Shown here piece by piece: positions 36,401 through 47,084 of a DNA stretch of 64,000 nt. The DNA lies in the NCBI GenBank assembly GCA_036850595.1, contig CM072170.1, positions 19,266,051-19,330,050 of the forward strand, read 5' to 3'. Numbering within the stretch: position 1 is the first letter of the stretch; every line of letters begins with the position of its first letter. The notes under the pieces were generated by a model, which had not been told where the DNA came from, searched no databases, and was given only the letters and a program-made list of their open reading frames with translations. The DNA comes from Rhyacichthys aspro (taxonomy: Eukaryota; Chordata; Actinopteri; Gobiiformes; Rhyacichthyidae). The position numbers were made by a program, and so were the translations under genes.

Positions 36401-38555
36401 CACTTGTTTTGCACAGTATTGCAGCATTTTGGATTCCTTCATCTTGGCAAATGGCCTATTCTTATTGTGTGACTGAGGATTCTCCGTTGCTAGTGAATAG
36501 ATCCAGTGTAGGGTTCCACCTTATACTAACTGTCCTGTTGTACTGTTCCCTACTGGGGTAATGAAAATGGCCCAGTAAAATTATTTAGGGGCTCTTATTA
36601 CTCCGCACAAACCAAATCACACAGTGGAAACAGGGCTGAAGTGCTCTTACAAACACAAATTACATGCTTCACATGGTTGGGCATGACCTGAGCCACTGAG
36701 CCTGAGTCTGCAGACAGAAGCTGGTTTGTGAGCTCCACACTTCTAAATAAAAGCTTGTGTCAGCATCAAGACAAATTCCAACTTGCATGTATGATGAGCA
36801 GAAAGAGAATCAATGAGGGCAGAGTGCACCAGACTGTGGTCAGTACAGTGTGTGAGTTTTTCTCTACAAAATCTGCGGCCAGGATTATGCAGTATTTGGG
36901 GCTTTTTAAGACAGAAATACAGGAAATTGTAAAACTATACATATGATGAGGGGAGAAATGTGTGATGTTCATCAAATTGCCATCAATTGTGCAGCCTACT
37001 CTAAAAGATAAAAATAGTCAAACACATTAAAGATTGCCACAATAAGTGATACTGTGATAATGATTGGATTTTTATATATTTTAAAACTGCAGAGAGTTTT
37101 TGTTGTACAAATAAACGTTATAGATGCCTTCACAAATAGGATGCCCTAAATTGGTAATATTTTGGATGTTTGAATCGTATCAATTACACTTTCACTGGGT
37201 GCACATACTCAATTATTATTTCTATACATCACTGTGCATTTTTAACTGATATTTATGCTGTTTTAGTTTGGAAAAAAATTTAGTTAGTGCATAATTGTTT
37301 CCTAAAATGAGCAACTGTTCCTTTCTAACTGGCATTGTTTGTGTGTGTATTGTTTTAGCATGTCAGGCTTTTCATTTGTGTAATTAATTTGTGCTCATTA
37401 AACGGCTGGCTGCCCACATCAGTTTGAGAGTTTGTAGAATCACCTGATGATTGCACAGCTCACAGATCTTTGCTTGGACAAATCAGCACAAGGAAGTGCC
37501 TCCATTGCTATGATCTGATTAACTCGACTAGAGCCTCTACAGAGCCTCTGGAGAGTCTGATAGAGCTAATGGAAGGCAGCAGCCATCTTGTCAATATGCT
37601 GTCACTGCTCACATTCTCCTCATGTCAGGATGCGGGTGGCTGTGCCGCCTGATAAAATCCTCAAATGGAAAGACCCAGTCCTATGTAGGGGTCTGACGGA
37701 TCAGACAGGTTCACAAGAATAACTTTGAATCTGGACTATGTTCAACAAAGGACCACCGCAGAGACAGACCATAATTTTAAATGATATAAAGTAACTATTT
37801 CCACTATAGACTTAAACTCCTAAAGACTAACTTAAATAGTTTTTACTCATCCTTGATTTAAGAGATTCAAAGGTTGTTTGTAAAAACTCAAACACAGCCT
37901 TGTGTGCCTGTTTTGTGTCCAAAATGATCTTTGATCAACTGCATTTTGCATTTCCAGAGTTAAATGGCAAAATCATCTCAAAATGATCATATTGTTTTAG
38001 CTTGAGAAAAATTCTGAAAGAATGGGTTTCCCTTTGTGTGTGTGTAATTGTGTACTTCTAGTAGGCTATATTTACCCATGGTAATTTTTTCAACCAAAAC
38101 AGTACGCAGGTTTCGGTAGCTTACTACGATTGAAAATAAGCATTATCGATATTACACCCTATGTCCTCAGTTTTTTCCGCCCAAAATGAAAGAAGTCATT
38201 CACCATCACTGAAGCATCTTCTCTCTCTATACGCTGTGGTTTGTTGACATCTGGAATTGGACTGTCGCTTTTCTTATGTCACATCTGTGGTTTCTCTAAT
38301 TGGTTTAATCAGCGACCGTTAGGGGTCCCGCCTTGAAATCCTGTTCAAACCCTGCACTACCAGACTGATTTCTCAGTATGTAATACAAGTCAACACTTGT
38401 CATGTAGCGTAAACAAAATCATCTACACCCTTGCATCACAAAACAGCATAAGAGTAATTAGCATGAAATGTGAAACATTCCTAAGCAAACAAAAACAGTT
38501 TACTTTAGATCAAGCTTGTTAGTGTGAAAAATATTAGTGCATTTCTTGCTATCCC
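33405..38555. other. Non-genic, single-copy-looking DNA
   Basis: About 5 kb without a recognisable gene or mobile element. A TTTA-rich tract lies at about 34880-34918. A candidate conserved non-coding block is listed at 37370-37690. Confidence 0.5.
37370..37690. promoter_or_regulatory. Candidate conserved non-coding block
   Basis: High-complexity, less AT-rich than its surroundings, with 'gtgtaattaatttgtgctca' and 'ctcattaaacggctggct' homeodomain-like cores followed by 'gatagagctaatggaaggc'. The resemblance to vertebrate enhancers is by eye only. Confidence 0.25.
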
Positions 38556-38559
38556 AACC

Positions 38560-40700
38560 AGACGTGATCCTGGGGCAACGCCTGGGCCTGAGGCTATAAT
38601 GTCCAGAAGGTACCAGGTCCAGGTGAAGGGACATGAGAAGCATTGTCTGTATCAGGAAGAGTCAGTGTCCGGTAAGCCAAAGGGGAGTGGCTCAGCGTCA
38701 GTTCCAATGTCTATCTGTGGGGCATGAGGGGCAATATTATCAGTGTCCAAAACCATATAGGTCCCACACTCAGCAGGAGAGGAAACCGAGCCTCCTCTGG
38801 AAGAGAGAGACTCATGTTTAGAATGGTTGTATTGTCAGGATCCATTCCTGGTTTTTGGTGTCTTCCTCCCTTCTGTATGTTTCCCCTCCCTTCTGTGTGT
38901 TTGTCTCCTCCTTACCTGGGCCTGAAGTGGGCGTGACCTGACCTTGGCAGATGGCACACCTGTCTCCAATTCAACCTTCATCAACTGCAGTACAAGAAGC
39001 CTGGTCATTCATTCACTCATCGCCAGTTCGTTGTTGCTAACTACTAGTCAGTGAACACTTGGCCCAACCTTGTCTTGGTATTTTTGTACTTTTTTGTACT
39101 TACCTTCTCCTGTGTCCAGGCGCCGTCTGCCAGTCTGCCTACCTGCTCCTGGTTCCGTTTCTCTGCCTTCGTTTCTGCCTGCCTGCCTGCCTGCTCGCCT
39201 GCTTCTCTTTGTCAAGATTACAACTATTACATCCATTTATTCTTACATTAATACCTTTTTTTGAGACTCACCATCTGTGCTCTGTTTTTGGGTCCTTATA
39301 AGAACTGTGACATGTATGTTTACAACGTGATAAACTCCAGCACCAGAGTCTGTCCAAGAGAGTCTATAGTTCACATCATTGAGTCTCTGAGAAACACATA
39401 ATGGGCCGTCAATGGGCAGAGGTATGCAGGGCAAAACATATCTGGGGAAGATACTTGAAGAATGTTTATCGCCTACATAGGCGTGAATAGCAGTTTTCAG
39501 AGTCTGATTCACGTGTTCAGTAGCATTTGTCGGAGGTTAATAGGCTATAGTGAGTCTGTGTGCCGAGCCTATGTCTGAAACAACATGCTCAAACAGTTCA
39601 CTCACTAAAGGGGACCCTCTGTCAGAAATCAGGTAGGTGGGTGTGCCAATTCAAGCAAAAATGTCACTAACGAATTTACCAGCTGCCACTTGAGCGGTGG
39701 CTTCCCTAACACCACTTGCTTCAATCCACTTAGACAAATAGTCCACAAAAACAAGCAGTTAGGCATTACCAGCCGCGGAGCGGGGTAGAGGACCAACAAA
39801 ATCTACACCTACATACTCCCAGAGTTTCTGAGGTACAATGGGGACCATGAGACCTTTGACTGGGCTTAGTAAGCTGGCAGACAGAGCATTAAGTTACATA
39901 GTGTTTTACATCTGCCGCCATTCTGGGCCAGAAAACCTAAGACAAGCTAGAGTCTTTGAAACTCCAAGGTGACTAGCAGTAGGGTGGTCATGATAATAGT
40001 CCAGCAAGGTCACGCTAATAGAACTAGGGGAAAAGAGTTTTAGTACTTTTTAAAGGGTACAAGGTACATTTGGACTTAGGGTCTCTGTAGTACAGCAGAG
40101 AGCATAGTGTGACAGGTTATCATTGTCAGAGAGAGTCTGTGAGTCCGCTTCATTGTCCTTTTGGAAGAGGGCCGGTGACAGGGTCGTCTTATTTACAAAC
40201 TGTCGCTGTAACTGTCTTACATGGAAACGGTCACCCTGTACAACAGGGGCAGGGCACAAATGACCAAACTGCCAATGACAGCATACTCCAGCAGGAGATC
40301 AGTTGGACTGTTACAGGGGATTGCGGGACAGTGCATTGGGCACTTTGTTGTGTGTGCCTGACTTTTGCACAATGGCGAAGTCTAAGTCTTGTAGGCGAAG
40401 TGACCAGCAGGCGAGCCGGCCTGTGGGGTTTTGACGGGATATGAGCCATTTGAGACTATTGTGGTCTGTATAGATAGTGACATGAATTCTCTCAACATAT
40501 TGGGCGGAAATGTTCAAGGGCCCAAATAACAGCAAGACACTCTTGCCTTCTTCAGTTCAGTGAGGAAGTTCAGCTTAGTGCAGGGAGTGACTAGCAAATG
40601 CCACAACGTACTCTCAACCCAATTCATAAGTCTTTAAAAAGTTGCGTGCGCATTGCAGAGACCAAAGAGCAACCCCCGAAACTGAAGGAGACCACAGTGT
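38560..40700 (-). pseudogene. Ty3/Gypsy pol remnant (RT scrap, RNase H, integrase)
   Basis: Read on the minus strand, the order is RT, RNase H, integrase, as in Ty3/Gypsy. 'FGLCNA' of the reverse transcriptase lies at about 40650-40668 and is joined after only about 40 bp to RNase H 'VVAFASHSL', so most of the RT palm is deleted. RNase H continues with 'YTDHNSLKWL' and 'GRLACWSLRLQDLDF' (40535-40311). The integrase shows 'GVDFVGPLPR' (about 39783-39812), 'LISDRGSP' (about 39610-39635) and 'NATEHVNQTLKTAIHAY' (about 39465-39530), i.e. D, D and E positions are still visible. Several stops interrupt it. The C-terminal end is split by an LTR at 38833-39312, and coding-like sequence resumes on the far side. 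No LTR of its own was identified. Confidence 0.85.
38833..39312 (+). mobile_element. Solo LTR, 480 bp, inside the Gypsy remnant
   Basis: Starts tgtcaggatcc and ends ctgtgaca (TG...CA). It is flanked by the perfect 5-bp duplication tgtat at 38828-38832 and 39313-39317. It interrupts a minus-strand Gypsy pol remnant whose frame can be followed on both sides, so the LTR came later. The 3' part has 'ctgtttttgggtccttataa', like the 'ctttttgggtcacc...ttataaca' of the LTR at 48370. A short tgcc tetranucleotide run lies at about 39177-39200. No internal retrotransposon sequence, hence solo LTR. Confidence 0.8.
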
Positions 40701-40731
40701 GAAATAAAGGCTGATTTTGGTCTAGTTTTGT

Positions 40732-41445
40732 TTGATTTGCATGGCTTGCTGTGTTTTGTTCTGCACATTCTCCAAATTGAACGAACATCAGTCTTGGCAT
40801 ATTTCTAGAGCTTCCCTGGACTGCCTTGACTGGATTGTGAGTGAGCTAAAAGATAAAGGGCCCATTATGTCTCCAATAATTATTTATGGTCAGACACTGA
40901 AAGATGTCGGCAGACTTTTCTGTTACATGAAAGCTGAATTGGGGACCAATGCTTGGGTTAACAGGGATCCAGAGCACAAGCTCAAAAACCTGTTGATTGG
41001 CATGTTTCATAGCAAAACCCTTCAACATAACAAAGACAGAGTGATATTATCTTTCAGTGGAGAGGGTAACTGCAGAGTAATTGTTGCTACATCAGCACTT
41101 GGCATGGGGATGAATTTCCCCAAAATATCCCATGTTGTTTTGTACAGTGTGCCAGGAGATGTTGAGGCAGTTGTTCAGGAAGTAGGTAGGGCAGGAAGGG
41201 ATGGTACTCAATCACCCATATGTTGTGTAAAACAGCACACCAAGGTGGACAACAGAGTTAAACCATTGGTAAATTCATGTTTTAGAAAATCTTTGTTTAG
41301 CCACTTCAACCAATGTCCTACAACTATTGAGCCAGGACACCTGACCATATACTGCCATTTAAAGTGCCAGTGTCACACAAAGGGTTGTAAGGAGTCTGAG
41401 AGTTATCCCAGGATAGTTCAGCACCAGTCATTGGCAGAGAAGTAA
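40732..41445 (+). pseudogene. RecQ-like DNA helicase C-terminal fragment
   Basis: An uninterrupted 237-codon frame with the second RecA-like domain of a RecQ-family superfamily 2 helicase. Residues about 46-66 match motif IV ('SPIIIYGQTLKDVGRLFCYM'), 89-108 the 'GMFHSKT...NKDRVILSF' block, 115-129 motif V ('RVIVATSALGMGMNF') and 149-158 motif VI ('QEVGRAGRDG', with the arginine finger). A Cys/His cluster follows at about 213-224 ('CHLKCQCHTKGC'). The first RecA domain with Walker A and DEAH is absent: upstream sequence is Gypsy, so the fragment is 5'-truncated. There is no intron. Such RecQ-like genes are repeatedly found as transposon cargo in fish and invertebrates; helicase-bearing Academ-type elements are one possibility. 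It could also be a retrocopy of a host gene. The first codons are not a supported start. Confidence 0.75.
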
Positions 41446-42294
41446 CAAATGAGGACAAGTTCCTTCTAAAAAGTAGTCCAGTACAAAAAGAGTTTGCTTC
41501 ATAAATCAAAATGTCTATACACAAACAAAGTAGCGTCCACTGGTTCTGGTGCTGAACTTGTTCACGCTATGATTTAGCTCAGCAGAAATACATTTGATTT
41601 AAAATACATCACCACTCATCTGCCAGTATTTCCCTAGGAACATGCTCAAAATATTTTTAGAATCATATATGAGGTATTTGAGGATATACATCAGGGTCCA
41701 TACTCTTTGCCCCCTCAAAGCATCTTACTGCCTGATGTAAGTTAAACAGGATACTTTGATGAAATGGAAAGCCAGGAAACATCTTCACACACCAGTTTAG
41801 AATCAGAGGCCTCCCCATTACAATATTCAGACTAATATTTTCATGTTATAGCTGCTACTTTGTATTGTTATTGCAAACGTGCACTTTTTTAATATTAAAG
41901 TTGCCTGTCAGATGAGCATCTGTTTAATTTATTATTATCCAAGGGTTAACTTAAATGTTATGGTTTGAATATTATAATTTATGTTGTGAACAAATAATTC
42001 CTTCTTAAATAGTATTTACTGTCAATAAATTTCACATGACTTTTTTAAGCAAACCCAGAGTGCTGGGAACAATGTAAACATTTCCACAGGTAGTGTGCAA
42101 TATTAAAAGTAATCACGCAATAAATGTAATTTCACCAATCCTTGATTTTGGCCCTCATCCACTGACATAACTCAGTATATTTCAGTTTTCCAAGTTTTTG
42201 TTGAATGATGGAAAAGCACTGAACTTCCTTAGTGGGTAGTGCTTAAAAAGTTCACAGTCCCTTAAAACAAGAACAAGTGTCATGATGTCACTGT
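41446..42294. other. Non-genic AT-rich DNA downstream of the helicase fragment
   Basis: No further helicase or transposase motif recognised before the DIRS terminus. It could be the 3' part of the element that carried the helicase; no terminal inverted repeat was identified. Confidence 0.4.
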
Positions 42295-42513
42295 GTTCCC
42301 CTTCAAAAGCTAAACTTCGATGCTGCGTAGCATACGCTATGGGAATTGTTGTTTGTTGGACCATTTGTGAAGCTCGTGTGTCAAACACGCCAAAGGGATT
42401 TGGCCTGCTTATATACCTCATGCTTAATCAACAGCACCTGCGAGATTGGGCTGGAAGGTATAAAAGGCACGTGACTGGAACAAGTCCCCAGCTCAGTTTG
42501 TCTTCAGACTGCT
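42295..42513 (+). repeat. DIRS left inverted terminal repeat
   Basis: From 'gttccccttcaaaagc' to 'tgtcttcagactgctgtg'. The segments 'gatgctgcgtagcatacgct', 'gctcgtgtgtcaaacacgcc' and 'aaagggatttggcctgctta' recur inverted at 47100-47195, and 'ggtataaaaggcacgtgact' recurs inverted near 46418-46440. Confidence 0.85.
42456..42466 (+). promoter_or_regulatory. Candidate TATA box of the DIRS element
   Basis: 'ggtataaaagg' with TATAAAA at 42459-42465, about 110 bp before the first gag-like ATG at 42577 and inside the terminal repeat. The inverted copy near 46433 keeps the same box. Position and conservation suit a core promoter; there is no functional evidence. Confidence 0.45.
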
Positions 42514-42576
42514 GTGTGTGCAGAGCTCTTTGTGTGTGTTAATAAAATTAATAATAAGAATGAGAAAAAAAAGAAA

Positions 42577-43198
42577 ATGGAAAGCGATCAGATTAGACAA
42601 TGCATTCCTCCCTGTCAGAGACAGCTGGTGGAGTTTTGTTTTCAGTGCTTGGGGGAGGAACACGCAGCCCTTGGTCTAGCAGGGGAGTGGTCTAACCCTA
42701 TCGCTGGTGAGGAAGGCGTTTCAAGCAGCGGGTCAGGCTGGTGCTGCGCTGCACACTATGACTGTGTTGCAGGCATATCAGGCTGACCTGCTACAGGATC
42801 TGAGCGTGGAGGGGTCTGTAGATCAGGAGGCATTTTTAGAGCTGTGCCGAGCCACTGACCTCTCTCTCAGAGCAACAAAGCAGACGGCCCGGGCTATTGG
42901 CCGTTCTATGGCTGCTTTGGTCGCTACAGAGAGGCACCTGTGGCTCAACCTCACGGGCATCAAGGAGAAGGACCGCACTTTTCTTCTTGATGCCCCAGTC
43001 TCCCCCTCGGGTAGATGCTGTCACCGTGAGATTCCGAGAGGCTAAGCGCTACAAGGAGGCTTTTGTGAGGTTCCTCCCCCGCCGCGCTCAGACCCCGGGA
43101 CCATCAGCCACTCGGTCCCAGTCAGGTCCAGCAGAGAGCTGCGGCCGAGTGTTAAGTCCATCTTCCTCCTCACCCCCCGCCCCCTCCCCACAAATGAC
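42577..43198 (+). pseudogene. DIRS gag-like protein remnant
   Basis: An ATG at 42577 opens a short frame. The conserved DIRS gag segment is in another frame from about 42707, with 'LHTMTVLQAYQADLLQDL' and 'LRATKQTARAIGRSMAALVA' then 'LWLNLTGIKEKDRTFLLDAP'. After about 43000 the frame changes again into the 'RFLPRRAQTPG'-like arginine/proline-rich tail. At least two frameshifts. In live elements this protein packages the RNA. Confidence 0.75.
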
Positions 43199-45167
43199 GT
43201 GTCTCTGTTAATGCCCCTTTCAAAGAAACTGGCAGCTTGGAAATTACTGCCACATATCTCTCCTTGGATAGTAAGAACCGTCGCAAGGGGCTACAGGATT
43301 CAGTTTGCGTATCAGCCTCCGTGCTTCAACGGCGTGGTTCTCACTTCCATGAGAGCGGAGCAAGCGCATGTGCTGACTCAGGAACTGCAGGTTCTGCTGG
43401 ACAAAGGGGCCATAGAACATGTCCCTCTGGCAGACAGGCAATCTGGTTATTACAGCCGGTATTTCCTGGTTCCAAAAAAGGACGGGGGATTACGCCCAAT
43501 TTTGGATCTTTGCCGCCAAAACCGCTACCTCAGGGCGTTCAATTTCAAATTGCTGACTGTAGAAATGATTGTGTCCCAGATCTGATTAGATGACTGGTTG
43601 GTCACCATAGATCTGAAGGACGCATATTTTCATATAGAAATTCTGCCACAGCACAGGAAGTTTCTCAGGTTTGCTTTCAGGGGGGAAGCGTACCAGTATC
43701 GGGTTCTGCCGTTCGGTCTAGCCCTGTCGCCCCGGACATATATAAAATGCCTGGATGCCGCCCTGGCCCCTCTGTAGCTCCAGGGCATCCACATTTTGAA
43801 TTATATAGACTGGCTCATTTTAGCGAAGTCTCAGGAGTTAGTGCTCCATCACCGGGATGCTGTCCTAGCTCATCTCAATTGTCTAGGGTTGAGACTCAAT
43901 GTCAAGAAAAGCATTCTCTCTCCTGCCCAGAGGACCACGTATCTGGTGGTGGTCTGGGATTTGACCGAGATGCAGGCGCGTCTGTCTCCTGCTCGTATCG
44001 AGTCCATTCTGAGAGCTCTGAAGGAGTTCAGGCTAGACAAGGAAGTTGCTTTGCGCTTCTTTCAAAGAATTTTGTGTCTCATGGCAGCCGTGTCCACAAT
44101 GGTACCTTTGGGCCTTTTGCACATGAGACCATTTCAGCTGTGGCTCCGGGCCAGGGGATTTCATCTGACAGCCAATCCCTTGAGGCCAATAAAGGTTATG
44201 CGCCGAGGGCTGCGTAGCCTGTCTATGTGGTCCAGACCCCAGTTTCTCACTTTGGGTCCCACTCTAGGTCCATCTTGTCGTCACAGGATGCTAACGACGG
44301 ACGCATCCCTCACAGGCTGGAGAGCGGTCCTAGACGGCCGACCAGCTCAGGGTTTATGGGGGGGCCATCATCTCACGTGGCACATCAATTGCCTCGAGAT
44401 GAAGGCTGTATTTCTGGCTCTGAAATAATTCCTCCTTCAGCTCAGGGGTTACCGTGTTCTGGTGCGCGTGGGCAGCACGGCAGTGGTCCCATCTGTGTGG
44501 GAACACTGTTGTGCTGGTGCGCGTGGACAGCACAGCGGTGGTCCCATATATGTGGGACCGCTGTTGTGCTGTCCCTGTTATCATCAGGGCGGACTGCGTT
44601 CGCGCCGCTTGTATAAGCTAGCGCAGCAGCTTCTGCTCTGGGATCAGGACAAGTTCCTCTCATTAAGAGCGGTTTATATCCCTGGGCACATGAATGTGGG
44701 GGCAGATTTACTGTCCAGACAGGCTGTGACGCACAGAGAGTGGAGACTTCACCCCGACATAGTGAATCAGATTTGGGGGAAGTTTTACCAAGTGGAGGTG
44801 GACCTCTTTGCCTCGGTGGAGACTGCACAATGTCCCCTCTATTTCTCTCTGACTCCTCCAGCTCCTCTGGGTCTGGACGCAATGGCGCATGTGTGGCCCG
44901 ACATGCGTCTTTACGCGTTTCCCCTAATTCCTCTCCTCCCGGGAGTCCTGGCGAAGGTCTGTCAACATGGGTCTTGTCTCCTGTTAATAGTGCCCTGTTG
45001 GCCGACCAGAATATGGTTTTCAGACATAATAGCTCTCCTCGACGGCTCGCCTTGACCGATTCTGTCCAGGAGGGATCTCCTCTCTCAGGCGCAGGGTACT
45101 GTGTTCATCCCCAGCCGGAGCTCTGGAATCTGTATGTCTGGCCCCTGAGGGGGACCAATTAAGGGAA
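43199..45167 (+). pseudogene. DIRS reverse transcriptase-RNase H remnant
   Basis: One reading frame runs from about 43199 to 45055 with three in-frame stops: tga at 43583, tag at about 43775 and taa at 44429. In order: 'SRYFLVPKKDGGLRPILDL' (fingers), 'VTIDLKDAYFHI' (motif A with catalytic Asp), 'YRVLPFGLALSP' (motif B), then 'NYIDWLILA', where the family has two adjacent aspartates. The RT active site (motif C) has therefore lost one Asp. RNase H follows with 'TDASLTGW', 'INCLEMKAVFLAL' and 'HMNVGADLLSRQ', but the 'DSTAV' block is replaced by a 110-bp palindromic duplication (44459-44568), in which the in-frame copy reads G instead of D. The connection region continues to about 45055 and then shifts frame. 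Inactive. Confidence 0.88.
44459..44568. repeat. Tandem pair of 55-bp palindromic units in RNase H
   Basis: Two units of exactly 55 bp (44459-44513, 44514-44568), both starting 'ctggtgcgcgtgg'. Each is itself an imperfect inverted repeat: 'cagcacagcggtggtccca' pairs with 'tgtgggaccgctgttgtgctg' in unit 2. They interrupt the RNase H coding sequence, which resumes at 'catcagggcgg'. Confidence 0.85.
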
Positions 45168-46177
45168 GTGGGACTCCCATCCCCTATTATTAATACTATT
45201 TTGAGTGCTAGCGCTCCCTGTACTAGGAGGACCTATGCACTCAAATGGCGTGTATTTGAAGCCAGGTGCGATACGCACCATGCAGACCCTGTTCACTGCC
45301 AGATTGTTTCAGTGCTGGAGTTTCTGCAGAATAAATTGTCTTCGGGCGCTCATCCCAGTACACTCAGGGTTTTTGTGGCCGCTATTTTAGCTAGCCACGC
45401 TCTGATGGACAGGGTGACAGTTGGGAGGCACTCACTGATTGCCTGCTTTATTCGAGGGGCTAAGCGGCTGAGGCCGCCTGCTGGAATTACTGTCCCTTCA
45501 TGGGACCTAGCTATTGTACTTGAGGGCCTGGTGGCTGCCCCTTTTGAACCACTGGAGTCAGCACTTGCCAGGTTTCTGACTTTAAAGTTGGTTTTTCTCA
45601 TGGCCATTACCTCTCTTAGAGGATTGGGGATTTGCAGGCTTTATCGGTGTCACCGTCCAGGCCTGGTCAAAGTTATTTTGCATCCTCACCCTAATTATCT
45701 CCCCAAAGTTCCCTTTTCTGCTCAAAATCCTATTATTCTTGAAGCTTCCTGTCCTCCGCCGTTTACTACGCCGGAGCAGGAGAAGTTTCATTTACTGTGT
45801 CCAGTACGTGCGCTTCGGACTTATGTCCGCCACACGGAACAGTGACGCAAGTCCGAGCAGCTCTTTTGGTGTTACGGGGGCCGTCAGCGGGGGCTGCGGC
45901 CACTAAGCAGACTATGTCACGTTGGGTGACGCTATTGCTCTGGCCTATGAGGCGTGTGGTCAGCCCCCGCCTATAGGTGTCAGAGCTCATTCAACTAAAG
46001 GGGTGGGCTCCTCCTTGGCTCTGGCAAAGGGGGTCCCTCTGCAACTAATCTGTGATGCGGCGGGCTGGTCCTCTCCGCACACTTTTATCAAATTTTATAG
46101 TTTGGATGTTCATATGACTCCGGATCTCATGTCCTTGAGTCTTCATCCCTCAGTTGTGTTTGAGTCTCCTGGGTCTT
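45168..46177 (+). pseudogene. DIRS tyrosine recombinase remnant
   Basis: The first frame (45168-45845) has the N-terminal part 'STR/CTRRTYALKWRVFE'-type block and 'LKLVFLMAITSLRGLG', where the first catalytic Arg is expected. A frameshift near 45845-45920 leads to the second frame (45922-46177) with 'VRAHSTKGVGSSLA' (the HxxR-type box, reading K where the family usually has R), 'AAGWSSPHTFIKFYSLDV' with the Trp/His region and the candidate nucleophile Tyr at about 46097-46099. In live elements it integrates the circular DNA. The frameshift and the K substitution argue that it is dead. Confidence 0.85.
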
Positions 46178-46240
46178 AGTGCACACGATACACTACCTTG
46201 GGGTCCAGACACTTCAGGGGCGGCGGCGTTGGTATTCTCG

Positions 46241-46349
46241 TTCCCATAGCGTGTGCTACGCAGCATCGAAGTTTAGCTTTTGAAGGGGAACGTCTCGGGT
46301 TACATGTCTGTAACCCTGTTCCCCGATAAAGCGTGAACGAGATGCTGCG
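46241..46349. repeat. DIRS internal complementary region
   Basis: 46241-46291 is the reverse complement of the left terminus (42295 onward: 'gttccccttcaaaagc...'). 46292-46349 is the reverse complement of the right terminus (ending at 47237: '...tgtaacccgagac'). This junction is the template that lets DIRS elements close a circle, so it diagnoses the family. Confidence 0.9.
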
Positions 46350-46494
46350 TTTGCAGTGCCGCCCCTATGGGCGTGTCTGGGCGGTCTTCAGACAAACAGA
46401 TCTGGGGACTGTTCCAGTCACATGCCTTTTATACCTCCTGTGCCCAATCAACCAGGTGCGCCCAATCAACCAGGTGCTGTTGATTGAGCACAAG

Positions 46495-47084
46495 TGTTGT
46501 AATGACTGGGGCTAGTGGATCAAAAAAGGCAGACAGAGATGGTCTTAGCTGATTTATTGAATAATAGAGGCTGGCGGCCAGAGATGAGTTGGTGGCTGGA
46601 GTAGAGCTGGTGGCTGGAGTAGAGCAGGTGGCTGGAGTAGAGCAGGTGGCTGGAGTTGAGCTGGTGGCTGGAGTTGAGCTGGTGGCTGGTTTTGAGCTGG
46701 TGGCTGGAGTTGAGCTGGTGGCTGGAGTTGAGCTGGTGGCTGGAGTAGAGCTGAATCCAAACAGGGTCTGAAGAGGCAAAATGACAAACTAGTACACAGA
46801 TCCAAAAGATGCAAAAAATAGTTTGAGAGCCAAGCAGTACTGTACCACTGAGGGTAAACTGACGATCTGGCAGTGTGTGGAGAAATGAACCAGGTCTTTA
46901 TGCTGCTGAAGGTGTGGGTGTTGATTGAAGAATTGGCTGCAGGTGAGTAGAAGGTGGGGCTTGTGGAAGTGGCAGACCAGGCACACAAAACTCTCCGCCC
47001 AGCTCCAGACAAACACACAGAAATACACAGGAGGGAGGGGGAGACAAGACAGAGAAACACAGGGAAAAGACAGGGATCCTGACA
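46495..47084 (-). mobile_element. Solo LTR, 590 bp, inside the DIRS right repeat
   Basis: On the plus strand it starts tgttgtaatgac and ends gatcctgaca. It is flanked by the perfect 5-bp duplication acaag (46490-46494 and 47085-47089). The DIRS terminal repeat continues on both sides, so the insertion postdates it. On the minus strand (the LTR sense) an AATAAA lies just downstream of a minisatellite. Same family as 38833 and 48370: shared 'ggatc(a/c)tgaca' end, 'ccagagatgag' beside the array, 'gacaaact' and 'agatccaaa' on the other side. Confidence 0.85.
46592..46753. repeat. 18-bp minisatellite inside LTR
   Basis: Nine tandem copies of 'gtggctggagtagagctg' with few substitutions (162 bp). 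Because 18 is divisible by three it is open in several frames and gives a Val-Ala-Gly-Val-Glu repeat that is not a gene. Confidence 0.95.

Noticed and set aside
38833..39312. TGT...ACA element as a DNA transposon
   Set aside because: 5-bp duplications, TG...CA ends, and AATAAA near the 3' end in two relatives fit an LTR better than a terminal-inverted-repeat transposon. A non-LTR alternative is not fully excluded because no internal region was seen.
46554..47060. 168-codon minus-strand frame with Pro-Pro-Ala-Gln repeats
   Set aside because: Produced by the 18-bp minisatellite in the LTR.
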